The position numbers were made by a program, and so were the translations under genes. DNA of 64,000 nt, from NCBI GenBank assembly GCA_020809705.1, contig CP085834.1:1612001-1676000 (forward strand), read 5' to 3'. The notes under the pieces are model-generated. The model searched no databases. It was not told where the DNA came from and saw only the letters and a program-made list of their open reading frames with translations. The first letter of the stretch is position 1; every line of letters begins with the position of its first letter. Shown here in pieces: positions 18,883 to 30,519 of this stretch. This DNA is from Calonectria ilicicola (lineage: Eukaryota > Ascomycota > Sordariomycetes > Hypocreales > Nectriaceae).

Positions 18883-21249
18883 ATGCCGGGTTCTTCGAGG
18901 AGCGCTCTCGCCATTGATAACTGTCCAATGGCTAAGTTCGCTTGAAACTCTCAGCGTTTATTCGGTGGCGGGTACACTGGGTAGCAGCCTGTTTACAGGT
19001 CTTGCTGGTTTGCGACTGTTAATAGAGGAGATTGAGTGTTGGAGATTCTGTAAATATTTGCCTTTATCTGTATAAAGGCACTATTTTTGTTCTTTTAAAA
19101 TATAATTATCGCAGATGGGCCATGCCCAAGCTGTGATCGGCTGGTTCTGAACAAACACTTCCCTTCGCTTTTTTCGTGCTATTTAAAACAACGCCATGTA
19201 TCGGTGGAACCGACTCGGAACTAGTATTGATGTTTACTATAGGGTATATGGCCCTATCTTCATAGTTACTAATGGCTAGAATAAGAGTTTGTTGAGTTCA
19301 TAGGCTGGCTCAAGTTCGTATTTATGCTTAATGCATGCATAAAAGTACAAGAATATCAGCCTTTGCCTAACGCAATAATTTGTCTTTATTGCAGTGGCCT
19401 CTTAGCGCAGTTGTATGAACAATAAATTCAGATCAAATTTTATATTTCTATCGAAACATTTCTACATGCACGTGGTCTTTCTATTGGCTATGATGTGTCG
19501 TGCAGATTCAGTTAATGTGTGGTATTTACCCTATACTTATGTCTGGATGGACTTGGTTCTGCTCAGCGATCTAAAGGCCTGCCACCAAGAAACAAATCTG
19601 GGCATCCGGTGACGTAAACCTACTATGACATCATTTAATTAATAAATTCGCAAAAGCAAATAACGATCAACTGGGCAAATTTACGATGACCTACATCAGC
19701 CTCGGAGATAAAAACACACACACACCGCCACGCGTTTGTTTGGATGCTCGCTAGTCAGTTACGTGGCTCACTAGCCCTGCGTCTCCCACCGTCTTCCCTA
19801 AATTTAGTGTGAAAAATTAAGGTTGGAGTCCCGGCGCCGGTTCGGCGCTGGTTCATCTCGTCGGCGCGGCGGCTGGATCGCCACCAATCTAGCTTAGCTG
19901 AGCTATGGTTAAATACGCCACTAGTATTTTTAATTGGATGTGAAGTGTGATGTGGGAGGTGTGAGGAATAACGGGCGGCAATCGAGATGTGTGTGCCTGG
20001 ATCTGCGGTAGATGCCGAGGAGAAAAAACAAAACTAAGGTCTAAGCCCACTTGTAAGCCCCATTTTCCCTCGAGACTAGCAGTTGACAGAAGTGGGATCA
20101 TCTCACCAAGAGTGAGTGTGTGTTTTGGGTGCTACTCAGCGCTGTGGAGCGGCGGCTCGCTCTAAGCGCACAACAGCGGATCGTTATTCCGCACACGGCT
20201 GAGCCGGGAGGCAAATGCGGGTCTGTCTCGGTCGAGTTCATGTCCCTCTCCACGATTGCGACTCCAATGTATTTACCCCGTGCGTGTTCTGTCTGGTGTT
20301 GCGTTGCGTTATGAATGCCTGTCCCTGCATAGAACATGCTAGATGTAAGCTGAACACGGCTGTAACACCCCTTTAGGAAGGTCTCTCCTTGTTGATGCAT
20401 TCGTTTCTGCATTCAGCGCTGCTGTCGCTGTCAGCCGGTTATTCAGCCGGGAAATCATCCCCACAAGGCTATGGCTTGGCGGCCCAGCGCATAACTAGGC
20501 GAAGTACAGCCCGTGTCGCTTAATTTCCGCCCGGGTAAAGCAGCAGAGATTTGAGGCCTTCGCGTCGTCATCATCACAGCGTGTGTGTGTGTGTGCTGGT
20601 TGTGTGTGTTTGTGTGTGTGACATGTCAAGAGGTTTGCTTGGTTATCAACCGCCAAGCAACGTTTTGACCCATTGCCAAGCAAATACGCGCATCTTGTCA
20701 AAAACGTCTCGCGATCTGAATCCTTCACGTTGCGTGGAGCCAAAAATAAGTTAGGGTTGAGACTATGCCTGTGAGGATCCTGAAATGGGTGCTTACGTAC
20801 ATTCGCCTCAGAAAACGGGACAGTTCACCGAGCAACTTTGGGCCCACTGGACCTTGGCGTAGGATGCGATTGGGCAAAGCTGTAACGAGCTGTTGGTCGG
20901 CATTTCAGCAGGAGGAATCATCGCCGAAGCCCATTGGGCCATCGTTTTGGAAAAGTAAGAGAATGGACATGGATTCAACGCCACGACTGGGCAAAGCCCC
21001 GCTGAGCTCGCTGACGTGTTTTTTTTTTTCCTCGTGTCGTTATTAGCACAATGGGCCAATTGCTGTTTCTCTCGACTTCCTTCTCATCTAACTTGACTTT
21101 CTGATGTTTTATTAGACGTGGATGTGTGTTGCCTCTCTGCCCGTCGCCGGCTTCATCTTGTCCAGATGCTCGTAGCCAAGGCGCTGTAACACTCCACTCG
21201 CCCATGACCCACAGCTCATTTCCTGGCGGCGCGCCTCCGTGATATTTCC
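18883..21249. other. Gene-free interval with simple repeats
   Basis: About 2.4 kb between the metalloprotease and the first NLR gene. It contains AC/GT microsatellites (around 19712-19723 and 20579-20620) and a GC-rich patch near 19830-19875. Frames up to about 104 residues occur but show only low-complexity or shadow-like sequence. No gene is supported. Confidence 0.4.
20579..20620. repeat. GT microsatellite
   Basis: Interrupted run of GT dinucleotides, about 40 bp, in the upstream region of the NLR gene. Confidence 0.8.
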
Positions 21250-24200
21250 ATGGATTCCGAGATCTACACGATCGGATGGGTATGCGCGATCGAGGAGGAG
21301 TTTGTGGCCGCCCGCCGCATGCTTGATGAAGTTTTCGAGGGACCCGACACGAGCGATTTCAAGGGCAACAACACCTACGCCTTCGGCCGCGTCAATGAGC
21401 ACAATGTTGCCATTGGGTGCCTTCTTTCTGGAGAATATGGCGCTCACTCCGCTGCCGCCGTTGCAAAGGACATGATCTGGGTCTTTCCCAACCTGAGACT
21501 TGTCTTCATGGTTGGCATTGGAGGAGGCGCGCCCACCAAGGACAAGGACATTCGGCTTGGAGACGTCGTTGTGAGCATGCCGCAAGACCAGCATGGCGGC
21601 GTGGTGCAGTATGATTACCTGGAAAAATTGGGCGGCGGCCAAATCGGCGCGCTGAGTCCTCCACCAAAAATGATTCGCGCTGGATTGGTGAAAATGAAGC
21701 GACTTCACGACGACGCCAGGAGACCCGACACACTTGCGGACCATATGAGAAGAATGCACGACGAACCGGAATACCAACGCCCATCTGAAGATCGACTGTA
21801 TCGCGCTGATTGCCATCATGCAAACGACGGAGAGAGCTGCGATGACTGCGGAACCGACGGCTTGGTGGAGCGAGCGGAGCGCCGAGCTGATCGCCGAGTC
21901 ATTGTTCACTACGGTAACATCGCATGCGCCCACAAGGTCATGAAGGACACATCTGCGCGAGACGCTTATTCCGGAGATCCCGAGCTGAAGGTCTTGTGCT
22001 TCGACACCGAAGCTGCAGGTCTGATGCATAATTTGCCAAGTCTACTGATACGAGGTATCTGCGACTATTCTGATTCGCACCAAAACAACGATTGGCACAG
22101 GTATGCAGCGCTTACAGCTGCAGCCTATACGAGAGACCTGCTTCACATTATTAAGCCTGCAGCAATTGACGGAATGGCTCCAATCAAAAATAGTGAGTGC
22201 TACCTTGAGCTGACATTTGTCCGTATGACGAAATGCTGTGCGGAGCTGTCAGCTGTTTCGTGTGTGCAAAATGCACATGTCAATGATATGCAGTAAACTA
22301 ACAAATCACAGCTGTCAAAGCTCGTAGCGAGGTCCAAAGCGAGGTTTCCTCGTATACCCGGAGAAAGCTGGACCAGATGCTGAACCGCCGCCTCACGCTA
22401 GTGGATGATGCAATGCTCGAATGGATCACGCAAGTCAACTATAGCTTTGTGCACAACTATCACGCAGGAAGACGTCAGCCTGGAACCGGGACTTGGCTCA
22501 GCAAGACAACCGAATTCCAGAATTGGCAGCAAGATGGTAACGCCACTCTATTTTGCACAGGCATTGCTGGAGCCGGCAAGACTGTCCTGTCATCCTTCGT
22601 CATCGACCATCTCAAGGAGGAATTCAGAGACGACTCCAGTGTCGGTATTGCTTACGTCTACTGCAACTTCAACAAAAAGTCTGAGCAGCAGGTTGATCAG
22701 CTATTTTCAAGCTTGCTCAAGCAGCTTGCTCGACAGCGCACATCACTTCCAGAAGCGATCAAGAGCATTTACCAGCATCACAAGAGCGATGGAACCCGTC
22801 CTTCCTGGGAAGAGATTTGGAACGCCCTCCAGGATACTGCCAAGCTATTCTCAAGAGTATTCATCGTTGTTGACGCTCTTGATGAACTCGAAATCGACAA
22901 CGGCACTTGGTCCAAGTTCATTTCAAAGCTCTTGGAATTCCAGGACATTATTGGTGCAAACATTTTTGTGACGTCCAGGGCCATTTCCGAAATCACCAAG
23001 AAGTTTGCCCGTCGCCCTCACCTCGAGATTCGCACACATGACGAAGATATGCGCGCTTATCTTGAGGATCGAATCATGAACTCCAACTCCGAAATCCTTG
23101 AAGCCCATGGCGCAAAACTCACCGACAAAATTATTGAAATTGCTAACGGAATGTGTGTACCATGCTTGAATCTAACTCTTATGTGGCGGTTTACTGACTG
23201 AATCTTAGATTTCTTCTGGCACGACTACTCTTTGATTTGATTGAGACCAATAACGCAGACTCTGTAACCGACTTTGAAGAGACTCTGGAAAGGCTCCCAG
23301 CAGGATCTAAAGCCTATGAGTTTGCCTATTCCGAGACCTTGAAGCGAATTGAAAGGCAAGATGATGAACCCCGACACCTTGCTCACAGGGTACTCTCGTG
23401 GGTCATTCATGCCAAAAGACCATTAAAGACACGGGAGCTTCAATATGCACTAGCCGCAAAACCTGGACAACCTCGACCGAACAAGACAGAGATTCACGAT
23501 GCTGAGTACTTGGTGTCAGTTTGTGCCGGTTTAGTCACTATTGAGGAAGAAAGCACCCTCATCCGGTTGGTCCACGACACCGCAAAGCAATATTTTGATG
23601 AGATGAGCGCTCCCTACTTCCCCGAGGCTGAGCGCATCATCTCAAGAACGTGCACCCAATACATCTCAGATACGATATCCGACTACAACAAGTGTCGGTA
23701 TGATCCGTCCGTCGATGAATTTTGGAGGCTTCTAGATCTGAATCCCCTTTTCGACTATGCTGTGCGCTACTGGGGTCTGCACACCAGCTCATCCTCGCCC
23801 GTACCACCAGAAGTCGTTCAGTTTGTGCGTTCAGAGAAGCTCAGATCATTTGCTGCAATGGCAATAATAATTTCGCGTGCTACCGATTATACATGGAAGG
23901 TCTCATTCGAAGTGCCAGACAAGATTACGCTTCAACACTTGGCTGCATTTTATGGAGTCACTAAAGAACTCAGGACTAGCTGCAAAATATCTAAAAGGCT
24001 TTCCGTAAAAGACACCTGGGGCAGGACACCACTACTATATGCTGTCATGGGAAAACACGAGAATGAGGCGACTTTTTTGCTTGACGCAGAGCGACATTCG
24101 TTTCGTGGAGTCATCAGATCCTGGTTTAATCTTCCACCGAAAAGTCTAAACAGGGCAGATAGAAGGGGCACCACTCCGCTCACGCTTGCTGCCTCCACCG

Positions 24201-24676
24201 GTGACGAGGCAATGGTCAGGCAGCTCTTGGCTCGAAAAGGCATCCGTGTGGACTGCCAGGATAACAATGGTCAGACTCCTCTCATAAATGCCTCTCGCGC
24301 GGGCCATGAGGGCATCGTCCAGCTTCTCTTGGCTACAAATAAGCCGAATATCAACTTCCAAGATGACTTTGGTCGGACATCACTCCTATTCGCTGCTGGG
24401 TTTGGCCATGATGGCATTGTCAGAGCGCTCCTGGCTACCAATAAAGTCAAGCTAGATCTACACGATGACGATGGTAATACCCCACTCATATCTTCTGCCC
24501 GAGGCGGCCATGAAGAAATAGTAAAATTGCTCCTAGCTACGAACAAGGTAGATTTGGATCGACAAGACCACAGCGGCAATACACCACTCTCCTATGCTAC
24601 CGCAAATGGTCACAAGGGCGTTGTCGACTTGCTCCTGGCCACAAACAAGTTTGACTCACCGTGCTCTACGCCATAG
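21250..24676 (+). CDS. PNP_UDP-NACHT-ankyrin NOD-like receptor
   Basis: Model: join(21250..22192,22312..23152,23209..24676), 1083 residues; introns 119 and 56 nt. Residues 1-300 form a nucleoside-phosphorylase-type (PNP_UDP) domain with GIGGGAPT (89-96), FDTEAAG (251-257) and RGICDYSDSH (268-277), blocks typical of fungal NLR N-terminal domains. The NACHT NTPase follows, with Walker A GIAGAGKT at 398-405 and Walker B VVDALDE at 500-506. A winged-helix-like region comes next, then about five ankyrin repeats over the last 200 residues, several carrying the same LLLATNK end. Such STAND proteins act in fungal non-self recognition; the PNP domain is thought to be the effector. The near-identical ankyrin units suggest recent repeat turnover. 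The short tail after the last repeat may be truncated. Confidence 0.9.
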
Positions 24677-25059
24677 GGTTATTTCATTTGTTGGGTATGG
24701 AATGTCAAAAGGTTCATAATATAGATGGCGTTAGTGGTCATGGTTTCTAATGAAAGCTATATAGACATGATTTAATTTTATTTGTAACTTTTATTTGAAA
24801 AATATATAGCGGAAAGAAGTCTCTGCAGCCACCCAATCACTCTGCTAAAATATAGTTAAACTACCAAAACCATCACGCGCTATGCGCCACTTGGACGTAT
24901 GCGATTAGCCCCAAAATGTGCGACACAGTTTCAGCTTACCCCGCTTTCTATCATTCTCTTTTTCATCATTCACGGTTGAACACAAACTGAAAATAACTCG
25001 AACCAGTCAATCTTAGAGACCCCTGACATAGTCGTATTTGTAACCAAATCGGACGCATC
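24677..25059. other. Intergenic region between the two NLR genes
   Basis: 383 bp, AT-rich just after the first NLR stop. It is the promoter of the next gene, in the same orientation. No coding region or repeat seen. Confidence 0.5.
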
Positions 25060-28000
25060 ATGTCGGGGTTGGAGGCTCTCGGCACTGCTTGCGCCATATT
25101 CCAGACCATCAGCTTCAGTCGTGAGACCCTTGGAATTTGTAGAGCTATTTACCAAGGGCAGAAAACCCCAGATTCGGTCTTTGAGGAGAAGGCGACCGCC
25201 ATGGTTTTAGCTGCTCAGGGAGCCCGACAAAAGTGCGACGGCACCAATATCGAGGATAAAGACCTCATTGAAATTGCGGGTAAGTGCATAGACGCCGCTG
25301 AGGGACTGGATCTGGAAGTGAAAAAAATTACTCTACGCCATAAGAAAGGCGAGATTTTTTCTGCCATCCGCGCCGGATTAAGATCTGTGAGGAAAAAGAA
25401 GAAAATCGAGGAACTTGATAAAACTCTCTGTCAATATAGAGACACGATGCAAATACTCCTAATTAACAAAATTTGGTGAGCACTGCATAATATCACACTA
25501 TTTCTAAATTCTGACATGTGGGATCAAGCGATCAGAGAAAAGCCGGCGATTTAAAAAATCATGAAGCTTTTCAAAGCTTGAGTCATGATCTTCAGTCATT
25601 TATTTTAAAGATTGAAGCAGGATTCACCACGATGGAGGACCTTCTCAAGAGCGAAGGCACTCTCACCCGAAATCATGTCACTTGTGAAATGAGGCAAAAC
25701 GAAATGTCCATCATGGCACATGTGACAAATGTGGCAAAGGCGAGTCAGTTGGAAACAGCCACCCAAGAGCAACGCAAACGCCTTCTTAAGAGTCTCAAGT
25801 TTGATGTGATGAATCAACGGCGACATGGAGTTATGGACCCAAAGGATGCCACCTTTGAACAAATATTTCGTTCTTACGAAAAGGTGACCAATTATAATGA
25901 CTCCCCCGACGTCACTAGTTCGAGCGCTTCTTATCACTCGATCGATACTGAGAGAATTGAATTGGCTTGGAAGACCTTTATTGATTGGCTCCGATCGAGC
26001 GATTCTTTATTTTGGATTCAAGGGAAGCCAGGTTCCGGAAAGAGCACCCTTGTCAACTTTCTTATTAATTATAAAAGCACCCAGAACATTCTCAATGAGT
26101 GGCATCCCAAAGCTAAGATGTTGTCACACTTCTTCTGGAAGATTGGGAATAAGATGCAACATAACATTCGAGGCTTATACTGTACACTGCTGCATGAACT
26201 TCTAGAAGATGATGTGGCATTGATTAATGTAATGATGGAAAGATTTTCATTTCTAGCAATGAAGGACTATTTTAGTGATTGGAATACCGGTGAACTCGAA
26301 CAAGTTCTGCATGCCGCAATAGAACATCGGGCTAACGAGGGGGCACTGTGTGTTTTTATCGATGGCCTTGATGAGTATTGTGGCGATGATGGACAACAAG
26401 GTCTTGTGGACAGAATAGAGCGGCTTGCAAAACTTCAGAATGTCAAGTTATGTGTTGCGAGTCGAGCGGAGCCACGCTTGAGACAGAGGTTGGAGAAAGC
26501 ACCAAATCTCAAGCTTCATGAGTTGACAGGGCCGGATATGATGGCGCACATCTTAAGAGAGTTTGACCCACTTCAAAGCAGTGGGAAAGTCTCTGCAAAG
26601 ATGGTGGATCAGTTGGCTTCTATGCTTCTGGACAAAGCAGAGGGAGTGTTTCTCTGGTTGCATCTGGCAATGAAAAGTGTCCAAGGTGGTATCCAGGACG
26701 ATAATGAAGAAGACTTGCTTATGATGAGATTAGAGCAGCTTCCGGGCGAGCTTTCGAGCCTTTATGAAGAGATGTGGAAGAGATTAAACCAAGACGAACC
26801 TATCTATAGAGAGTCTGCGGCCATGTTCTTTCAGCTTGTTATCACGAGAAAGGATTTGAAATATCCGGAATATTGGGGAAAGTGTGATTTGTCTCTAACC
26901 CTCCTAGACGCTACCTACGTCAAAACACGTGGGCTGGAGAAACTTCTTGGTGCAACACACGATGTTGACTATGACGAAATAAGGAGCTTGTGCGGCAAAG
27001 TGGAGAAGGAAATCTACACGCGGTGCGCGGGTCTCCTCGTAACGAAAGACTCGGATTCCTGGGATTACCATACTGCTCCTGATGAGCAGAAACCGATGAG
27101 GCGGGTGGTTGATTTCGTGCATCGCACAGCACACGACTTTCTGGTAGAAACAGAGACAGGGAAAAAGATTCTCGACTACGGAAAAAATTCGGCCCCGGAT
27201 TTATTATTTGAGATCACGAAAGCCAACTTATGCAGGCTATGGCTGGATCGTGATGCTGTTGGAGGAAAGGACTGGGCACCCTCCTGTTTGCACTTGGCTG
27301 ACAGATTCTACGACGCCATGAGTGAGAATGAAGATGCAATAGAGAGGATGATTTGGGTACTAAATAAAACAAAATCGCTCTACGACAAGGGATCTTTCTC
27401 GCTAGAAGGATTCCCGCGGCGACAATTTGCGAGTTTTCTGGCAGATGTTAAACATCCAAGCGATTTCGCTGTTTTTGCGCTGGAGAATGCAGATGCCGCG
27501 CGGGCCACCGATATTTTGGGAGACTTGAATTGGGGCTCTGTAGCAGACGATACGGAGAAGTATTCAAACATGGTGCTGCATCTGCTTTCATGTGGTGCTG
27601 ACCCAGGAGCTGTGCGTGCTCATGCCACCTCTTCAACAACATCAGCCGTCCGAAGAACGGCCATGTGGGAGTTTCTGACTTGTTTGCTCGACCAACGAAT
27701 TAATAAGAACGGCGCACGCACAAAGAAGAATGCAAAGGCTCGTGCAAAAATACTACGAGCCATGGCTGCAAAATGCCCCCCCTCGGCCCATTGGGGGTTG
27801 GTTGCTTCTACCAACGTGGCACATAGCGGCCCCGTTGCCGCGTCGCGTGACCCATCACAAATTTTGACGTTTGTTCAGGGCGAAGAAGACTCTATTCGCC
27901 CTATTTTCGAAGCAAACATGGCATTTTTCCTGATGCATACCGATACTCTTTCTCAGATCGACAAGGACGGATCTATCCAAGCAAGGTGGCGAGAGTTTAC

Positions 28001-28367
28001 TCCGACTATTCGCATGCCTTTTATTGCTTTTTGCCTTGGTGATGGGTGGCGGGAAACGATCTGGTTTCGTGTCATTGATCAAAAGCCTCTAGACACAATT
28101 ATCGAGCTAATTTTCCATAATGCCAACCCCAGGGCGGAATGTCTCAAGCCTAAGTTTCAGGAATGGTATTGTACCGCCGCAGACCTGTCCCGTGATCCCA
28201 GCGTCCTGGAAGAAGTGGGAGAAGATCAAATCATGGACTACCAGGCAGACGAATCCCGGTTTGGGATTTGCAGACCTCAGGATGTAGGCATTTCTTGGGA
28301 CAGAGACCTCAGGAAGTTTTTGCATATTGAGAAATCACAGTCAGGATGCGCCCCTCCAGCGACGTGA
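25060..28367 (+). CDS. NACHT-domain NLR-like STAND protein with helical (SesA-like) N-terminus
   Basis: Model: join(25060..25475,25529..28367), 1084 residues; the 53-nt intron has a CTGAC branch point. Residues 1-140 are helical (LEALGTACAIFQTISFS and onward), resembling the SesA/HeLo-like N-terminal domains of fungal STAND proteins; this assignment is by look only. The P-loop GKPGSGKST is at 304-312 and Walker B VFIDGLDE at 414-421. A run of helices and a conserved FVHRTAHDFL segment follow, common in the post-NACHT region. No ankyrin, WD40 or TPR repeats are visible in the long C-terminus. It could be a short-type NLR or a relative that lost its sensor. It lies 135 bp from the terminal repeat of the transposon island. 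Confidence 0.85.
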
Positions 28368-28502
28368 TCTGCTGCATTTAATATAAAGGTTACCAAAGCA
28401 TGCAATATGGACACTTAGATCAGTTTATTTGTTCACTCTTAGATGGCTGCTTTTGAGCATCATGTATGTGCGTCGAGCTAAATATTTGTGTATGGTGTCC
28501 GG

Positions 28503-28630
28503 TACCCGCCGGGTTGACTAAGCCGCTGCTACGCTGGGGCGGCTTAAGCCCCCGCATATCCTCCGGAGAGGCGGTAATATAACCTGTATCTTTGTAGTTG
28601 GTATATTTAAGTTTTTAAACCTTAATGTAT
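28503..28630 (+). repeat. Left terminal inverted repeat of the outer Fot1/pogo-like element
   Basis: Inverted, diverged match to 56600-56728. GC-rich for the first 70 bp, AT-rich beyond. It includes a TCCGGAGAGG segment equivalent to a hairpin in the right repeat. Confidence 0.75.
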
Positions 28631-30126
28631 TATAATATTATTATTTTATATTTAAATTGATTTAAATTAAAGAAATATATTTATTGTAATCTTATTTTAT
28701 TATAATTAAATTTTTAGAGAAATTAAAAATTATTGTAGTAAATGTAGTGTATGTATATTTGTTAGGTAAGATAGTTATATATATAATTTATAAGAATCTT
28801 ATATTATTTTAATAGAAGATTATATTTAAGATAATTTATTTATATTATATAATATTATTATTAGTAAAGAAATATATAGTTTTTTTAAAAGCTAGAAAAC
28901 TTTTATCTTTAATTATTAATAAAGAAAGTAAGCTAATAACTTTAATAATTAATAAAGAATATATATTAATTATATATATTTAATCTATTAAAAAAAGTAT
29001 ATTTATAATTATAAAGATATATATTTTAAATTATATTAACTTTATTAGAAAGTATTATATTATAGGTATTATAATAAAGCTTTTTAAATTATAAATAAAA
29101 GGCTTTTAAATCTAATATCTAGAGCTTTACTTTAAGAAGCCTAAAGTTAAAGAGATCTTAAAAGCTACTATTAAATATAATATCCTTAGCTTAGAAGTAT
29201 AATTTAAAAAATATAAAGCTTTTATTATAGAGTTAAAGATAAAGAAGGCTAATTTCTAGAACTTTAATAAAATATTATTTTAAATTAGCTAGATTAATAA
29301 TACCCTAAAGCTATTTTTAACTTAGATAAAGAAAAATACTTAGCTAATTGCTTTTCAACTAAGCAATAAAGAGTCACTTATATCTATTAATGCTATTAAT
29401 GCTGCTAATAGAGCTATTCCTTCCTTTTTTATCCTCTTTATAAAGGTTATCCTAGAGGAATATATAATAACTAATATTAATAAATATATTATTATAACTT
29501 AAATTAATACTAGCTTTAATAATATATATAAGGCTTATTAATAATTAGAATATTTTAATTATTATTCTTTTATTATTAATAAGGAATTTAATAATACTTT
29601 AATTAAAAAGTAATTTAATTATAAACTTAATATAAAAAAAAAGTTAGAATTATTAGGTAATTAATATTATAGTCTAAAAGCTAAGAAAAGTAAAGTTAGT
29701 TTATAGAATACTTCTTATAAATAGTTTCTTTACTTATAAGGACCCTAACTTTATTTAATATTATTATATCTTTAATATTATATTCTTTTACCTTCCCTCT
29801 TATAATAATTATTTCCTTTAATCTTTTAATATTAATATTTATTAACACCTTAAATTAAAATAATATTTTACTCTTATTAAGTTTATATAAGATAATAATA
29901 TATAAATAACTTAATATAACTTCCTCAATTAATAGAACTGCCTATTTAAGGCTACATTTATAAGCTACTATATATATATTAGGTTTAAGAAAGCAGGATT
30001 ATAGCTACTTAGCCTAGAAGTCATATTAGGTCCTTATTATCAAGCAATAAAGCATCTTAAAGAGCCTCTTTTCCCTAAGCGGCTAAATAAGATAAATATA
30101 ATGTAACGGTCTGGTCAATTCCCAAC

Positions 30127-30232
30127 TGTAACGGAGTAGACCCTAGCCACTACACCAAAAGGATATGCGTTGTGATGTCAACAACATCACAACCAGCTAG
30201 AGTATATATGTGACACAGTTAGGACTGTGACA
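30127..30232 (-). repeat. Terminal direct repeat 1 of the TRIM
   Basis: 106 bp, identical by eye to 30414-30519. It contains a hairpin with 10-bp arms (GTTGTGATGT / ACATCACAAC). Confidence 0.85.
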
Positions 30233-30413
30233 GTACTTCCCTCTCTCATAGGCTCTGTCCGCCCGGGCCGGCACGGCGAAGTCTGTGGCTAAACAGCCCC
30301 ACTATATGTATCCCCAAGGGTTCATTGAGCCAGGCAGGACTGCAACTCTAAAGAGAGCCTTGAACTGGTGTACGAGGCGGGACTCGAACACACAGCCTTT
30401 CGACATCACAAAC

Positions 30414-30519
30414 TGTAACGGAGTAGACCCTAGCCACTACACCAAAAGGATATGCGTTGTGATGTCAACAACATCACAACCAGCTAGAGTATATATGTGA
30501 CACAGTTAGGACTGTGACA
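30414..30519 (-). repeat. Terminal direct repeat 2 of the TRIM
   Basis: Identical copy of 30127-30232. Together with the internal sequence just to its left it forms the tRNA-like A-box/B-box arrangement on the minus strand. Confidence 0.85.

Larger units (their letters stand above)
30127..30519 (-). mobile_element. TRIM-like miniature LTR element (393 bp), intact and not RIP-degraded
   Basis: Two identical 106-bp direct repeats (30127-30232 and 30414-30519), each starting TGT and ending ACA, flank 181 bp of unique GC-normal sequence. The 5-bp target duplication CCAAC is at 30122-30126 and 30520-30524. On the minus strand a purine tract (GAGAGAGGGAAG) abuts the 3' repeat, as in retrotransposons. 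Also on the minus strand, TGGTGTAGTGGCTA in the repeat and GTTCGAGTCCC in the internal part resemble tRNA A and B boxes. There is no coding capacity. It sits in the left subfamily B LTR. Confidence 0.8.

Noticed and set aside
20098..20412. 104-residue minus-strand frame near microsatellites
   Set aside because: Low-complexity sequence without family features.
30361..30460. Possible tRNA gene on the minus strand
   Set aside because: A-box- and B-box-like sequences are present, but the acceptor and T stems do not pair properly; it is part of the TRIM-like element.
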